A stretch of DNA of 64,000 nt from Sulfidibacter corallicola (GCF_017498545.1 NZ_CP071793.1:9480256-9544255); one strand, 5' to 3'. Shown: positions 44,440 to 54,342, counted from the first letter of the stretch. Program-made: numbers and translations. Notes: generated from the letters alone by a model not told the origin.

Positions 44440-46390
44440 GGACAAAAGAAATATCGGACTGGTCGTACTTTCGCTGACCTGTCTGCTTTTGTTGGGGTTG
44501 TTGCTGAACCGCCCCGGCATGCCGCCCCCGCGGGAAGACGACCACCAACACGACGCTTCCAGCGCGGAGGCGACCATCTGGACCTGTTCGATGCACCCCA
44601 ACATTCGCCAACCGGAGCCCGGCCTCTGCCCCATTTGCGGGATGGACCTGATTCCGGTGAGCGAGGGGTCCGACAGCGACGGCCCCTGGAGCCTGACCCT
44701 TTCGGAACACGCGCGCAGCCTGGCCCAAGTCCAAACCGCGCCGGTGGAAAGACGCCACATCGCACACGAGATTCGGATGGTGGGCAAGGTGGCCTTCGAC
44801 GAAAAACGGGTCGGCGACATCACCGCCTGGGTCGCGGGCCGCATCGATCGGCTGTTCGTGGATTTCACGGGCATCGAAGTTCGCGAAGGCGATCACATGG
44901 TCGAACTCTACAGCCCCAGCCTGGTGACGGCCCAACAGGAGCTGCGCCAAGCGGTGCGTTCGGTGAAAAGCGGGCCGAGTTCCATGCGCAAGGCAAGCGA
45001 GAGCCGCCTGCGAGCAGCGCGCAAAAAACTGGGATTGCTCGGTTTGTCGTCCCGGCAAATCGAGATGATCGAACGAAGCGATCAACCGACGGATCACCTG
45101 ACCATCGAATCGCCGATGGAGGGCGTCGTCATCGAGAAGCACCTCAACGAGGGCGCTTACGTCAACACCGGCTCACCGATCTACACCGTCGCGGACCTCT
45201 CGCGGGTCTGGATCATTCTGGACGCCTATGAATCGGACCTGGCCTGGCTCCGCTACGGCCAGGAGATCGAATTCGAGGTGGAGGCCTACCCGGGCGAATC
45301 CTTCAGCGGCCGCATCGTGTTCATCGACCCGGTCCTGAACCCGCGAACGCGTACGGTGAAGGTGCGCATCGACGTACCCAACCCGAACCGCAAGCTCAAA
45401 CCGGACATGTTCGTCCGGGCCGTGGCCCACGCGATGATCAGCGGCGGCGGCAAGGTCATGGATCCCGGCCTGGCCGGCAAATGGATCTGCCCCATGCACC
45501 AGGAGATCGTCAAGGAGGGCCCCGACGCCTGCGATGTCTGCGGCATGGATCTGGTCCAGGCCGAAGATCTCGGTTTCGTGGCCGAGTCGACCACCGAGCC
45601 GCCACTGGTCGTGCCGGCATCCGCGGTGCTGGTGACCGGCGAGCGGGGCGTCGTCTATGTGGAAGCCGGCGAGGCGCCAGGCACCTATGAGGGTCGCGAG
45701 ATTCGGCTCGGACCGGAAACCGGCGATTTCTACGTGGTGACTTCCGGCCTGGAGGAAGGCGATCGCGTCGTGGTCAACGGCGCCTTTAAAATCGACAGCG
45801 AACTGCAGATTCGCGCCAAGTACAGCATGATGTATCACCCCTCGGCGCCCGAGGACGCCCCGAACCTGGTGGTCCTGGAAACCCACGCGCCGTTTCGCCT
45901 GAGCCTCGATGCGGTGTACGGCGCCTATTTCCAGATTCAGGATCGGTTGAGCCGCGACGATCTGGCGTCCGCGCACAAAGCCGGCCAAGACTTGGCGGGT
46001 GCGCTGAAAAAGGCCGCGGTGATCCACCTCGATGCCAAGGGGAAAATCCACTGGGACCGCATCGACGAAAACCTGGCCGAGAACCTCGATACCTTCGCCA
46101 AGGCTCCCGAAATCGAGGCCGGCCGCGCCGCCTTCGAAGCCGTTTCCGAGGACATCTACCGCATGGCCATGCAGTTCGGCTCGTCCGACGCCGTCCGCGT
46201 GCTGCGCTTCCATTGCCCGATGGCTTTCGACAACAAAGGCGCCCACTGGCTGCAAAACCACGAAAGTACGGCGAATCCCTACTTCGGCGCGAGCATGTTC
46301 GCCTGCGGCTCCCAGGTGGAAGATCTGGCCGAAACCCGCAAGGCGGCGAGTGATGCCCCGCCCCCCAAGGCAGGTGGACATGACCATTGA
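44423..46390 (+). CDS. cusB: RND efflux periplasmic adaptor (CusB-like) with two metal-binding motifs and C-terminal DUF3347
   Basis: Membrane-fusion protein linking the RND pump to the outer-membrane channel. It is 655 residues, longer than classical CusB (about 400). After a membrane anchor (10-29) comes a heavy-metal-binding YHS-like motif, WTCSMHP with LCPICGMDL (about 54-76). A barrel-sandwich/alpha-hairpin region and a beta-barrel follow, and a second motif, WICPMHQ with CDVCGMDL, lies near 353-378. The last part (about 487-636) is a DUF3347-type helical domain ending with HCPMAFDNKGAHWLQN and YFGASMFACG. The stop overlaps the pump gene start. The two extra metal motifs and the DUF3347 tail suggest direct copper capture. 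Confidence 0.92.
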   Translation: MASWIEDKRNIGLVVLSLTCLLLLGLLLNRPGMPPPREDDHQHDASSAEATIWTCSMHPNIRQPEPGLCPICGMDLIPVSEGSDSDGPWSLTLSEHARSLAQVQTAPVERRHIAHEIRMVGKVAFDEKRVGDITAWVAGRIDRLFVDFTGIEVREGDHMVELYSPSLVTAQQELRQAVRSVKSGPSSMRKASESRLRAARKKLGLLGLSSRQIEMIERSDQPTDHLTIESPMEGVVIEKHLNEGAYVNTGSPIYTVADLSRVWIILDAYESDLAWLRYGQEIEFEVEAYPGESFSGRIVFIDPVLNPRTRTVKVRIDVPNPNRKLKPDMFVRAVAHAMISGGGKVMDPGLAGKWICPMHQEIVKEGPDACDVCGMDLVQAEDLGFVAESTTEPPLVVPASAVLVTGERGVVYVEAGEAPGTYEGREIRLGPETGDFYVVTSGLEEGDRVVVNGAFKIDSELQIRAKYSMMYHPSAPEDAPNLVVLETHAPFRLSLDAVYGAYFQIQDRLSRDDLASAHKAGQDLAGALKKAAVIHLDAKGKIHWDRIDENLAENLDTFAKAPEIEAGRAAFEAVSEDIYRMAMQFGSSDAVRVLRFHCPMAFDNKGAHWLQNHESTANPYFGASMFACGSQVEDLAETRKAASDAPPPKAGGHDH

Positions 46391-49300
46391 TCCAAGGCCC
46401 CGGTCCCTGATGGACAAACTGATTTGGTTCTGCCTGAACAACAAGCTGGTCGTGTTCCTGTTGCTTCTGTTCACCGTGGTTTGGGGCATCCTGGTGGCTC
46501 CGTTCGACTGGAAGGTCTATGATCTCCCGCGCGATCCGGTACCGGTGGACGCCATCCCCGACATCGGCGAAAACCAACAAATCGTCTTCACCCAATGGAT
46601 GGGCCGTTCGCCCCAGGACATCGAAGACCAGATCACCTATCCGCTGACCACTTCCCTGCTGGGCATCCCGGGCGTCAAGACCGTGCGCAGCTATTCCTTT
46701 TTCGGGTTTTCGACCATCTATGTCATCTTCAAGGAAGAGATCGACTTCTACTGGTCGCGCTCGCGCATCCTCGAGAAATTGAATAGCCTTCCGGCCGGAA
46801 CCCTCCCGAGCGGGGTACAGCCTTCGCTGGGACCGGACGCCACCGCCCTGGGTCAAATCTTCTGGTACACCCTCGAAGGTCGCGACCCGGAAGGCAATCC
46901 CACCGGCGGCTGGGACCTGCACGAATTGCGGACCACGCAGGACTGGTACGTCCGCTACGCCCTGCTCTCGGCGGAGGGCGTCAGCGAGGTGGCTTCCGTG
47001 GGCGGACACGTCCAAGAATACCAGATCGACGTCGATCCGGATGCGATGCGGGCCCACGACGTCACCATCGAGCAGGTCTTCCACGCGGTTCGGATGAGCA
47101 ACCAGGACGTGGGCGCGCGCAACATCGAAATCAATCGGGTCGAGTATTTCATTCGCGGCTTGGGCTTCATCGACGAGTTGGACGACATCCGCTTCGCGGT
47201 CGTCAAAACCAACGACGACGTGCCGATCTACGTGAAAGACGTGGCCACGGTCAACCTGGGCCCCGCCCAACGGCGCGGCGTGCTGGACAAGGGCGGCGCC
47301 GAAGCGGTCGGCGGCGTGGTGGTGGTCCGCTACGGCGACAACCCGCTGGAGGTCATTCAAAACGTCAAGGCCAAGATCCGCGAAATCACGCCCGGCCTAC
47401 CGCAAAAAACCCTGGCCGACGGTACCGTCAGCAAAGTGGAGATCGTGCCCTTCTACGATCGCTCGACCCTGATCTTCGAGACGCTCGGCACCCTGAACAC
47501 GGCGCTCTCCCACGAGATCCTGGTGACGGTGATCGTCATCCTGATCATGCTGATGAACCTGCGCAGCTCGGTGTTGGTTTCGGGTTTGTTGCCCCTCGCC
47601 GTGCTGATGACCTTCATCGCCATGAAGGAGTTCCACGTGGACGCCAACATCGTCGCCCTTTCCGGGATCGCGATCGCGATCGGGACCATGGTCGACATGG
47701 GCATCGTCATCGTGGAAAACATCATCAACCGGCTCGAGGAAGCGGATCCCGAAACGCCGGCGGTGGTCACGGTCTTCCGGGCCAGCAGCGAAGTAGGCGG
47801 CGCGGTCCTCACCGCGGTGGCCACCACCGTCATCAGTTTCCTGCCCGTGTTCACGATGGAGGCCGCGGAAGGCAAGCTTTTCCGGCCGCTGGCGTTCACC
47901 AAGACCTTCGCCCTGATCGCCTCGATCCTGGTGTCGCTGGTGCTGATCCCCCCGATCGCCCACATGCTGTTTGGTCGTCGCACGGGTTCGGACCGGCCCC
48001 GCCGGAATTTGCCCTTGTCGAGAGGGCGCCTGAAAATGCCGCGTCCGTCCGAAACGTTCCACGCTTTCCTGATCGTGGCCGGTCTGGTCCTGGGCCCGTT
48101 GTGGAGCTGGTGGCTGACGCCGTTGCTGCTGGGATGGGGCGCCTACGGTTTGTGGGGGCACCTCCTGCCGGACTCGGTTCGCACGCGCATTCCGATGACG
48201 GTCAACGTGCTTGCGGCGATCCTGGTGGCCGCCCTGCTCACCGAGGAGTGGTATCCGCTGGGACCGGGCAAGGGCTTCACCCGGAACTTCCTGTTCGTCG
48301 CCCTGATGATTGCCGGAATCCTGCTGTTTTTCCGCATGCTGCAGTGGCTCTATCCACATCTGCTCGGTTGGGCCATGCGCCATCGGCTGTTGTTCATGAC
48401 CGCGCCGGTGTCCCTGTTGGTCCTGGGGGCCACAATCTGGTTCGGTTTCGATGCGTTGTTCGGTTGGCTCCCCGCCAAGCTGAAGACCAACAAAGCCATT
48501 TCGACCGTAGCCCATGCCTTTCCAGGTTTGGGCAAGGAGTTCATGCCGCCGTTGGACGAGGGCTCCTACCTCTACATGCCCACGACCTCGGTTCACGCGG
48601 CCATTAACGAAGCCACCGATGTCATGCAGAAACAGAACATCGGCTTCTATCAAATTCCCGAGGTGGACAGTGCGGTGGGTAAGCTGGGCCGCGCCGAAAC
48701 GCCGCTCGATCCCGCTCCGATCTCGATGATCGAGACCGTGATCAACTACAAGCCAGAATTCCTGATCGACAAGTCCGGCAAGCGGCTGACGTTCGCGTTC
48801 GAGGCCGGAGAACGGGATTTTTTCAGAGATGCCGCCGGCACACCGGTCGCCGCGCCCGATGGCGAGCCCTACGAAGTGCGCGGCAGGTACGCCCGCGACG
48901 AAAGCGGCGACCTGATCCCCGATCCGCACGGGGTGCCGTTTCGCCTGTGGCGTCCCGCTCTGGAGCCGGACCTCAACCCGAACCGGGAGGCCTGGCCAGG
49001 CATCCGCAATCCCGACGATATTTGGGACGAAATCGTCAGGATGGGACTCATACCGGGCTCGACGTCGGCCCCCAAACTGCAGCCGATCGCGGCGCGCATC
49101 GTGATGCTGCAAAGTGGCATGCGCGCGCCGATGGGCATCAAGGTCAAGGGCCCGGACCTGGAGACGATCGAATCGGTCGGGCTCCAGATCGAAAAGTACC
49201 TCAAAGAGGTGCCCTCGGTTCAAACCCACGCGGTCATCGCCGACCGCATCATCGGCAAACCCTACCTGGAATTCAATCTCGATCGCCGCGCCATGGCTCG

Positions 49301-50336
49301 TTACGGCGTCAAGTTGGAGCAGGTCCAGAAAGTCATCGAACTGGCCATCGGCGGCCGCACCATCACCACCACGGTCGAGGGCCGCGAACGCTACCCGGTG
49401 CGGGTGCGCTACCAACGGGAGTTGCGCGACACGCTGGGCAAGCTTCAGCGGGTGCTGGTGCCGACCCCGGGCGGCGCCCAGGTCCCCATTGCGCAATTGT
49501 CCGATTTGGCGTACGTCAGCGGGCCCCAGGTCATCAAGAGCGAAGACACCTTCCTGGTGAGCTACGTCATCTTCGACAAACGCGACGGCTACGCCGAAGT
49601 CGATGTGGTCGAACAGGCCAAAGCCTACCTGGACGGCAAGATCGCTTCGGGCGAGTTGATAATCCCCCCCGGCGTCAGCTACGAATTCGCGGGCAGCTAC
49701 GAGAACCAGATCCGCGCCACCAAGAGGCTCGCACTGGTCCTACCGCTGGCACTCTTCCTGATCTTCATGATCCTGTACCTTCAGTTCCGCTCGATCGCCA
49801 CCACGACGCTGATCTTCTCCTCGATCCTGGTGGCCTGGGCGGGCGGCTTCCTGATGATTTGGATGTATGGCCAGTCCTGGTTTCTCGACGGACACCTGTT
49901 CGGGATCAACCTGCGCGATCTGCTGGCCATCGAACCCATCAACCTCAGCGTGGCCGTGTGGGTCGGGTTTCTGGCCCTGTTCGGCATCGCCTCCGATGAC
50001 GGCGTGTTGATCTCCACCTACCTGGATCAGTCGTTTGCCGAGGCCAAACCCGATTCGGTCACAGCCATCCGAGAAGCCACCATGATCGCCGGTCAACGCC
50101 GGGTGCGACCGGCGCTGATGACCACGGCGACCACCATCATCGCCCTGATCCCGATTCTCACGTCGACCGGGCGCGGCTCGGACATCATGAAACCGATGGC
50201 GATCCCCACGTTCGGCGGCATGGTCGTCGCCTTGATCACCATTTTCGTGGTGCCCGTGCTGTACAGCCTGATCGCCGAAATCAAACTGAAACACGCCCAT
50301 GCCCCTGCCGGGGAAAGGGCCCAAACCAAAAACTGA
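46380..50336 (+). CDS. cusA: CusA/CzcA family heavy-metal efflux RND transporter
   Basis: Inner-membrane proton-driven pump, 1318 residues, larger than E. coli CusA (about 1047). It shows the typical N-terminus (VDAIPDIGENQQIVFTQW), MGIVIVENIINR in TM4, EFMPPLDEGSYLYMP after TM6, and FGIASDDGVLISTYL with the TM10-12 proton-relay region. About 150-160 extra residues with several hydrophobic helices (about 545-705) sit before EFMPPLDEG, and a further hydrophilic insertion is near 790-870. The ATG at 46380 overlaps the adaptor gene by 11 bases and has CAGGTGG upstream; ATG at 46410 is an alternative. Copper or silver export is likely from the neighbours. Confidence 0.93.
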   Translation: MTIDPRPRSLMDKLIWFCLNNKLVVFLLLLFTVVWGILVAPFDWKVYDLPRDPVPVDAIPDIGENQQIVFTQWMGRSPQDIEDQITYPLTTSLLGIPGVKTVRSYSFFGFSTIYVIFKEEIDFYWSRSRILEKLNSLPAGTLPSGVQPSLGPDATALGQIFWYTLEGRDPEGNPTGGWDLHELRTTQDWYVRYALLSAEGVSEVASVGGHVQEYQIDVDPDAMRAHDVTIEQVFHAVRMSNQDVGARNIEINRVEYFIRGLGFIDELDDIRFAVVKTNDDVPIYVKDVATVNLGPAQRRGVLDKGGAEAVGGVVVVRYGDNPLEVIQNVKAKIREITPGLPQKTLADGTVSKVEIVPFYDRSTLIFETLGTLNTALSHEILVTVIVILIMLMNLRSSVLVSGLLPLAVLMTFIAMKEFHVDANIVALSGIAIAIGTMVDMGIVIVENIINRLEEADPETPAVVTVFRASSEVGGAVLTAVATTVISFLPVFTMEAAEGKLFRPLAFTKTFALIASILVSLVLIPPIAHMLFGRRTGSDRPRRNLPLSRGRLKMPRPSETFHAFLIVAGLVLGPLWSWWLTPLLLGWGAYGLWGHLLPDSVRTRIPMTVNVLAAILVAALLTEEWYPLGPGKGFTRNFLFVALMIAGILLFFRMLQWLYPHLLGWAMRHRLLFMTAPVSLLVLGATIWFGFDALFGWLPAKLKTNKAISTVAHAFPGLGKEFMPPLDEGSYLYMPTTSVHAAINEATDVMQKQNIGFYQIPEVDSAVGKLGRAETPLDPAPISMIETVINYKPEFLIDKSGKRLTFAFEAGERDFFRDAAGTPVAAPDGEPYEVRGRYARDESGDLIPDPHGVPFRLWRPALEPDLNPNREAWPGIRNPDDIWDEIVRMGLIPGSTSAPKLQPIAARIVMLQSGMRAPMGIKVKGPDLETIESVGLQIEKYLKEVPSVQTHAVIADRIIGKPYLEFNLDRRAMARYGVKLEQVQKVIELAIGGRTITTTVEGRERYPVRVRYQRELRDTLGKLQRVLVPTPGGAQVPIAQLSDLAYVSGPQVIKSEDTFLVSYVIFDKRDGYAEVDVVEQAKAYLDGKIASGELIIPPGVSYEFAGSYENQIRATKRLALVLPLALFLIFMILYLQFRSIATTTLIFSSILVAWAGGFLMIWMYGQSWFLDGHLFGINLRDLLAIEPINLSVAVWVGFLALFGIASDDGVLISTYLDQSFAEAKPDSVTAIREATMIAGQRRVRPALMTTATTIIALIPILTSTGRGSDIMKPMAIPTFGGMVVALITIFVVPVLYSLIAEIKLKHAHAPAGERAQTKN

Positions 50337-50356
50337 AAACAATCGAGGATGGAATC

Positions 50357-50842
50357 ATGACATTCAAAACACTTTTCTTGTCGACACTGCTGATGCTGGG
50401 CGCCCAAGCCCTGGCCGGCGGACCACTGGAGCCCCTGTTCGAAAAATACCACCAGGTCCAAACCTCTCTGGCCGCGGATAAATTCGAGGATGCCAAAGCG
50501 GGTGTGGCCTTGCTGGAAAAGGCGGTGGCCGTGGTACGCGACGACAATTTCTCCCCTTCGGTCAAGAAAACCTGGAACGAACAGTCCAAGGCACTCGGCG
50601 CCGCCCTCGCCGCCAGCGCCAAAACCAAGGACATCGGGGCGCTGCGCGTTCAGTTCGAACACATCTCCAACGCCATGATCGCCCTCGCCAAGGTGACCCA
50701 TCCAAAGGGTTTCCAAGAATACCGCTGTCCCATGGCCTTCAACAACAAGGGAGCCAACTGGCTGCAAAAAGAGAAAGCCGCCGCCAATCCCTACTACGGC
50801 GCCTCGATGCTGCGTTGCGGGTTCCCCGTGGCCACCAAGTAG
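50357..50842 (+). CDS. Exported DUF3347-like protein, paralogue of the CusB C-terminal domain
   Basis: A 161-residue exported protein with a signal peptide (1-20) and helical body (EPLFEKYHQVQTSLAADKF). Its C-terminus has RCPMAFNNKGANWLQ and YYGASMLRCG, each with one cysteine. The same pattern is found at the end of the CusB-like adaptor in this operon, so the two are paralogues. The ATG has GAGGATGG upstream and the gene starts 21 bases after the pump gene. It is likely a periplasmic soft-metal chaperone working with the pump, by analogy with DUF3347 and CusF-like proteins. Confidence 0.85.
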   Translation: MTFKTLFLSTLLMLGAQALAGGPLEPLFEKYHQVQTSLAADKFEDAKAGVALLEKAVAVVRDDNFSPSVKKTWNEQSKALGAALAASAKTKDIGALRVQFEHISNAMIALAKVTHPKGFQEYRCPMAFNNKGANWLQKEKAAANPYYGASMLRCGFPVATK

Positions 50843-51087
50843 CCTCTCGCCCATTCGGGCCACCAACACCAAGGGTCCAGGTCCGGCACGTCCGGGCCCC
50901 TCCGAATCGGGTCGACATCGTAGTCAGCCCGATTCGGCCGCCCCCAAAGGTGAAACGGTATCCTCTGGCAAGAGGCGATACCCTCCCGACTTCCCCCCAA
51001 AACGGCCAATCGGGCACTCGGCCTTTCACCCGATCACCGGTTCCGCTCGGCGAGGATGCCGAATCGCAATTTTTTTCGAAAGAACGC

Positions 51088-51119
51088 TTGACCCTGCACC
51101 TTACTTCAGGGTTTACCTT
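51088..51119 (+). promoter_or_regulatory. MerR-type operator/promoter with ACCCTG-N10-CAGGGT dyad
   Basis: TTGACC (-35, 51088-51093) and TACCTT (-10, 51114-51119) are separated by 20 bases, the long spacer used by MerR-family activators. The spacer contains a perfect dyad, ACCCTG (51091-51096) and CAGGGT (51107-51112), very like CadR/PbrR-type operators. It faces the MerR gene that starts 143 bases downstream, so autoregulation of merR and the P-type ATPase is likely. Confidence 0.75.
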
Positions 51120-51261
51120 GAAGTCAGAGGCGAACCAAAGACGCACGACGCCGGAGACGGATGTCGCATCGGCTATCGTTCGCTGGTTCCAATCCGCCAC
51201 GCACAAGCGAACATCGAAACGATCCCAAGACGCCGCATCGAACGAGGCAAGGGGGGAATTC

Positions 51262-51690
51262 ATGGCAAAACTGATGACCATCGGTCGGCTGGCCGCACAG
51301 GCAGATATCAGTATCGAAACCATTCGTTTCTACGAGAGCCAGGAGCTGTTGATCCCCGACGAGCGGACGGATGCGGGTTACCGCCTGTACCACCGGAATG
51401 CGGTCGAGCGCATCACCTTCATCAAGAGCGCCCAAAACTTGGGGTTCGCCCTGCGAGAAATCAAGGATCTGCTGTTCCTCAGAACCGACGATCACGCAAC
51501 CCGCGCCGATGTGCGCCGGCACATCGAGGAAAAAATGGCCGTCGTTCGCCGGAAAATCGAAGCGCTCGAACGGATTCAGGAGTCGCTGGAAACGCTGTTG
51601 GGCTCTTGTGAGGGCCAGGGTTCGGCCAGTACCTGCCCCATCCTGGAAGCGTTCGCCAATTCGGTGGATCCCGAACACGTGGAAACGTGA
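51262..51690 (+). CDS. MerR-family metal-responsive regulator (CadR/PbrR/MerR-like)
   Basis: A 142-residue transcription factor with an N-terminal winged helix (TIGRLAAQADISIETIRFYE) and the dimerisation helix RRKIEALERIQESLETLL. The metal-binding loop is GSCEGQGSASTCPILEAF, two cysteines eight residues apart. This C-x8-C pattern fits the mercury/cadmium/lead or copper subgroups of the MerR family. The ATG at 51262 follows GGGGGGA; the frame extends far upstream but is non-coding there. It lies between the efflux operon and the P-type ATPase, with its own operator 145 bases upstream. Confidence 0.92.
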   Translation: MAKLMTIGRLAAQADISIETIRFYESQELLIPDERTDAGYRLYHRNAVERITFIKSAQNLGFALREIKDLLFLRTDDHATRADVRRHIEEKMAVVRRKIEALERIQESLETLLGSCEGQGSASTCPILEAFANSVDPEHVET

Positions 51691-51943
51691 CGACGGCCGG
51701 CAAGATGGCCCATCTTGGTTCCCGAGCCATCATCCTCTCTAAAATCAACACCTTGCTCCTTTGTGAAAGGCCATCGAATCACGGGAACCGTTGCTTGTCG
51801 GGCCGACCGCCAGCGAGGCGAAACGCCCTGAACCGCGCTCCGTGCATTTCTTCGGAGGCGCACGTTTTCAACCGCCCGGGTTCTCGTCCCCGAGGCGAAA
51901 GAACCGAAGCGGATATCACGACCATGACCGGGAGGCACACCCC

Positions 51944-54295
51944 ATGTCGATTCAACTTACCGAAGTTTCGAAAGACCGGCTCGATCAGCGAAAGGACGGA
52001 GCACCGAAAAGCTGCTGCAGCCAGCGGTCCAAACATGCGCCGTCTCCCCACCCGACACCCGAGGCGGCCCACGGTGAGTTCACCTGCCCCATGCACCCGG
52101 AGATTCGCCAAATGGGTCCGGGCGCCTGCCCCACCTGTGGGATGGCCTTGGAGCCGGTCAGACCGGTCGAACGCAAAAAGCCGGGGTACACCTGCCCCTG
52201 CCACCCCGAAATCTTCCAGGACCATCCCGGTGACTGCCCGAAGTGCGGCATGCCGCTCGAACCGACGATGCCCATCGCGGAAGTTGCGGAAGCTTCGGAG
52301 GAGCGCGAGCTGTATCGGCGATTTTGGATCGGCCTCGCGTTCACTTTGCCGGTGTTCCTGCTGGCCATGGGAGAAATGCTGCCAGGCCAACCGCTGGCGA
52401 AGTTGATTCCCAACCAGGTGGCGGGCTGGCTGCAGTTGTTGCTCACCACGCCGGTGGTGTTGTGGTCCGGATCCCTATTTTTCCAGCGCGGCTGGGCTTC
52501 GCTCGTCCATCGCCATCTCAACATGTTCACCCTCGTGTCCACCGGGGTGGGGGTGGCCTTTTTGTACAGCATCGTCGCGCTGGGCTTTCCCGACCTGTTT
52601 CCCGCATCCCTTCGCAATGCCGAGGGCCGAGTGGGTCTCTATTTCGAGGCGGCCGCCGTCATCACCGTGCTGGTCCTGCTGGGCCAGATCTTGGAGATCC
52701 GGGCACGCAACCAAACCAACAGCGCCCTCGAGGCCCTGTTGAATTTGGCGCCGCAGCAGGCGCGAAGGTTCAAGGGAGATGGATCCGAAGAGGACGTCCC
52801 GCTGGATCGCGTCCTCCCCGGCGATCGCTTGCGGGTGCGACCCGGTGAAAAGGTCCCGGTCGACGGCATCGTCCTGGAGGGCACCTCCGCGGTGGACGAA
52901 TCGATGATCACCGGTGAATCGATTCCACGGGCCAAGGTGACTGGCGATCGGGTCATCGGCGGCACCGTCAACCAGACTGGCGGATTGGTGATGAAGGCCG
53001 AAAAGGTGGGTGCGGCAACGCTACTCTCGCAGATCATTCACATGGTCGCCGAAGCCCAACGCAGTCGTGCGCCGATCCAACGGCTTGCGGACAGTGTCTC
53101 GGGCTACTTCGTGCCGGCCGTCATCGCCATCGCATTGTTGACCTTCGGCCTCTGGGCCTGGCTCGCCCCCGTTTCCGGCATGAATTACGGGTTGGTGAAC
53201 GCGGTGGCGGTTTTGATCATCGCCTGCCCCTGCGCCCTGGGCCTGGCCACGCCCATTTCGATCATGGTCAGCACCGGCCGCGGCGCCCGCAACGGCATCC
53301 TCGTCAAGAACGCCGAAGCCATCGAAACCCTGGAAAAAGTGGATACGCTGCTCCTCGACAAGACCGGGACGCTCACCGAGGGCAAGCCTCGCTTGGTTTC
53401 CATTGCAAAGCGAAACGGCTTTTCGGAGGAGACGTTGTTGGGGCTGGCGGCGAGTGTGGAACGCGCCAGCGAGCACCCGCTCGCCCAGGCCGTGGTCAAC
53501 GCCGCCCGCGAGCGGGATCTTCGGATGGTGGAGCCCACAGATTTCGAATCCGTGACCGGCAAGGGGGTGTCGGGTTCGGTCGACCGACGGTCGGTCCTGA
53601 TCGGAACGTCGCGGTTCCTCGAGGAGCGCGGCATCGTTCACGAGGATCTGAAAGCCGAGGCCGAAGCGCTGCGCCAACAGGGCCAGACGATTCTTCTGGT
53701 TGCGGTCGACGGACGTGCGGCGGGGCTCCTGGGCGTGGCCGACCCGATCAAGGAGTCCAGCGCCAACGCCCTGGCGGCCCTGCGGAAGGAAGGCATCCGG
53801 CTGGTGATGGTGACGGGGGACAGCGAGACGACCGCGACGGCCGTGGCGGCCAAGCTGGGCGTGGACGAGGTCCATGCCGAATTACTGCCCCAGCACAAGG
53901 CCGAGATCGTCGCTGACTACCAGGCTCGCGGTCGCGTGGTGGCCATGGCCGGCGACGGCATCAACGACGCACCCGCCTTGGCCCGTGCCGAGGTCGGCAT
54001 CGCCATGGGCAAAGGAACCGACGTCGCCATGGAAAGCGCGGGCATCACGTTGATCGAAGGTGACCTGCGGGCCATCGCTCGCGCCCGCCGACTCAGCCGC
54101 GAAACCATGCGCAACATCCGCCAAAACCTATTTTTCGCCTTCGCCTACAACAGCTTGGGGATCCCGATCGCCGCGGGCCTGTTCTTCCCGTTCACCGGTT
54201 GGCTGCTCAACCCCATGCTGGCCGCCGCGGCGATGAGCCTCAGCTCCGTCTCGGTCATCGGCAATGCCTTGCGGCTGCGCAGCGTCAAGCTCTAG
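51944..54295 (+). CDS. copA: Copper-type P1B ATPase with two N-terminal YHS-like metal-binding motifs
   Basis: Metal-exporting ATPase of 783 residues. The N-terminus carries a CC-containing tail (KSCCSQ), then two heavy-metal motifs at about 47-70 (TCPMHPE, ACPTCGM) and 83-105 (TCPCHPE, DCPKCGM). It does not have classical HMA domains. The transport site is ACPCALG (Cys428, Cys430). The phosphorylation motif DKTGT has Asp472, and TGES, SEHPLAQ and GDGINDAP are present. TM7 shows AYNSLGIP and TM8 MSLSSVSV, the Cu+ P1B-1 signature. GGGAGG lies nine bases before the ATG at 51944, while the longer frame from 51791 lacks one. It lies downstream of merR and is probably induced by it. Confidence 0.93.
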   Translation: MSIQLTEVSKDRLDQRKDGAPKSCCSQRSKHAPSPHPTPEAAHGEFTCPMHPEIRQMGPGACPTCGMALEPVRPVERKKPGYTCPCHPEIFQDHPGDCPKCGMPLEPTMPIAEVAEASEERELYRRFWIGLAFTLPVFLLAMGEMLPGQPLAKLIPNQVAGWLQLLLTTPVVLWSGSLFFQRGWASLVHRHLNMFTLVSTGVGVAFLYSIVALGFPDLFPASLRNAEGRVGLYFEAAAVITVLVLLGQILEIRARNQTNSALEALLNLAPQQARRFKGDGSEEDVPLDRVLPGDRLRVRPGEKVPVDGIVLEGTSAVDESMITGESIPRAKVTGDRVIGGTVNQTGGLVMKAEKVGAATLLSQIIHMVAEAQRSRAPIQRLADSVSGYFVPAVIAIALLTFGLWAWLAPVSGMNYGLVNAVAVLIIACPCALGLATPISIMVSTGRGARNGILVKNAEAIETLEKVDTLLLDKTGTLTEGKPRLVSIAKRNGFSEETLLGLAASVERASEHPLAQAVVNAARERDLRMVEPTDFESVTGKGVSGSVDRRSVLIGTSRFLEERGIVHEDLKAEAEALRQQGQTILLVAVDGRAAGLLGVADPIKESSANALAALRKEGIRLVMVTGDSETTATAVAAKLGVDEVHAELLPQHKAEIVADYQARGRVVAMAGDGINDAPALARAEVGIAMGKGTDVAMESAGITLIEGDLRAIARARRLSRETMRNIRQNLFFAFAYNSLGIPIAAGLFFPFTGWLLNPMLAAAAMSLSSVSVIGNALRLRSVKL

Positions 54296-54342
54296 ATGGT
54301 GGCCATCCCGGCCGGTGGTGACTGCGGGTTTTTACCACAAAG

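Noticed and set aside
45173..46489. 438-codon minus-strand frame opposite the CusB-like adaptor
   Set aside because: Antisense frame without ribosome binding site; the plus strand has strong family motifs.
47397..49496. 699-codon minus-strand frame opposite the CusA pump
   Set aside because: Low-complexity His/Arg/Gln-rich translation opposite an unmistakable RND transporter.
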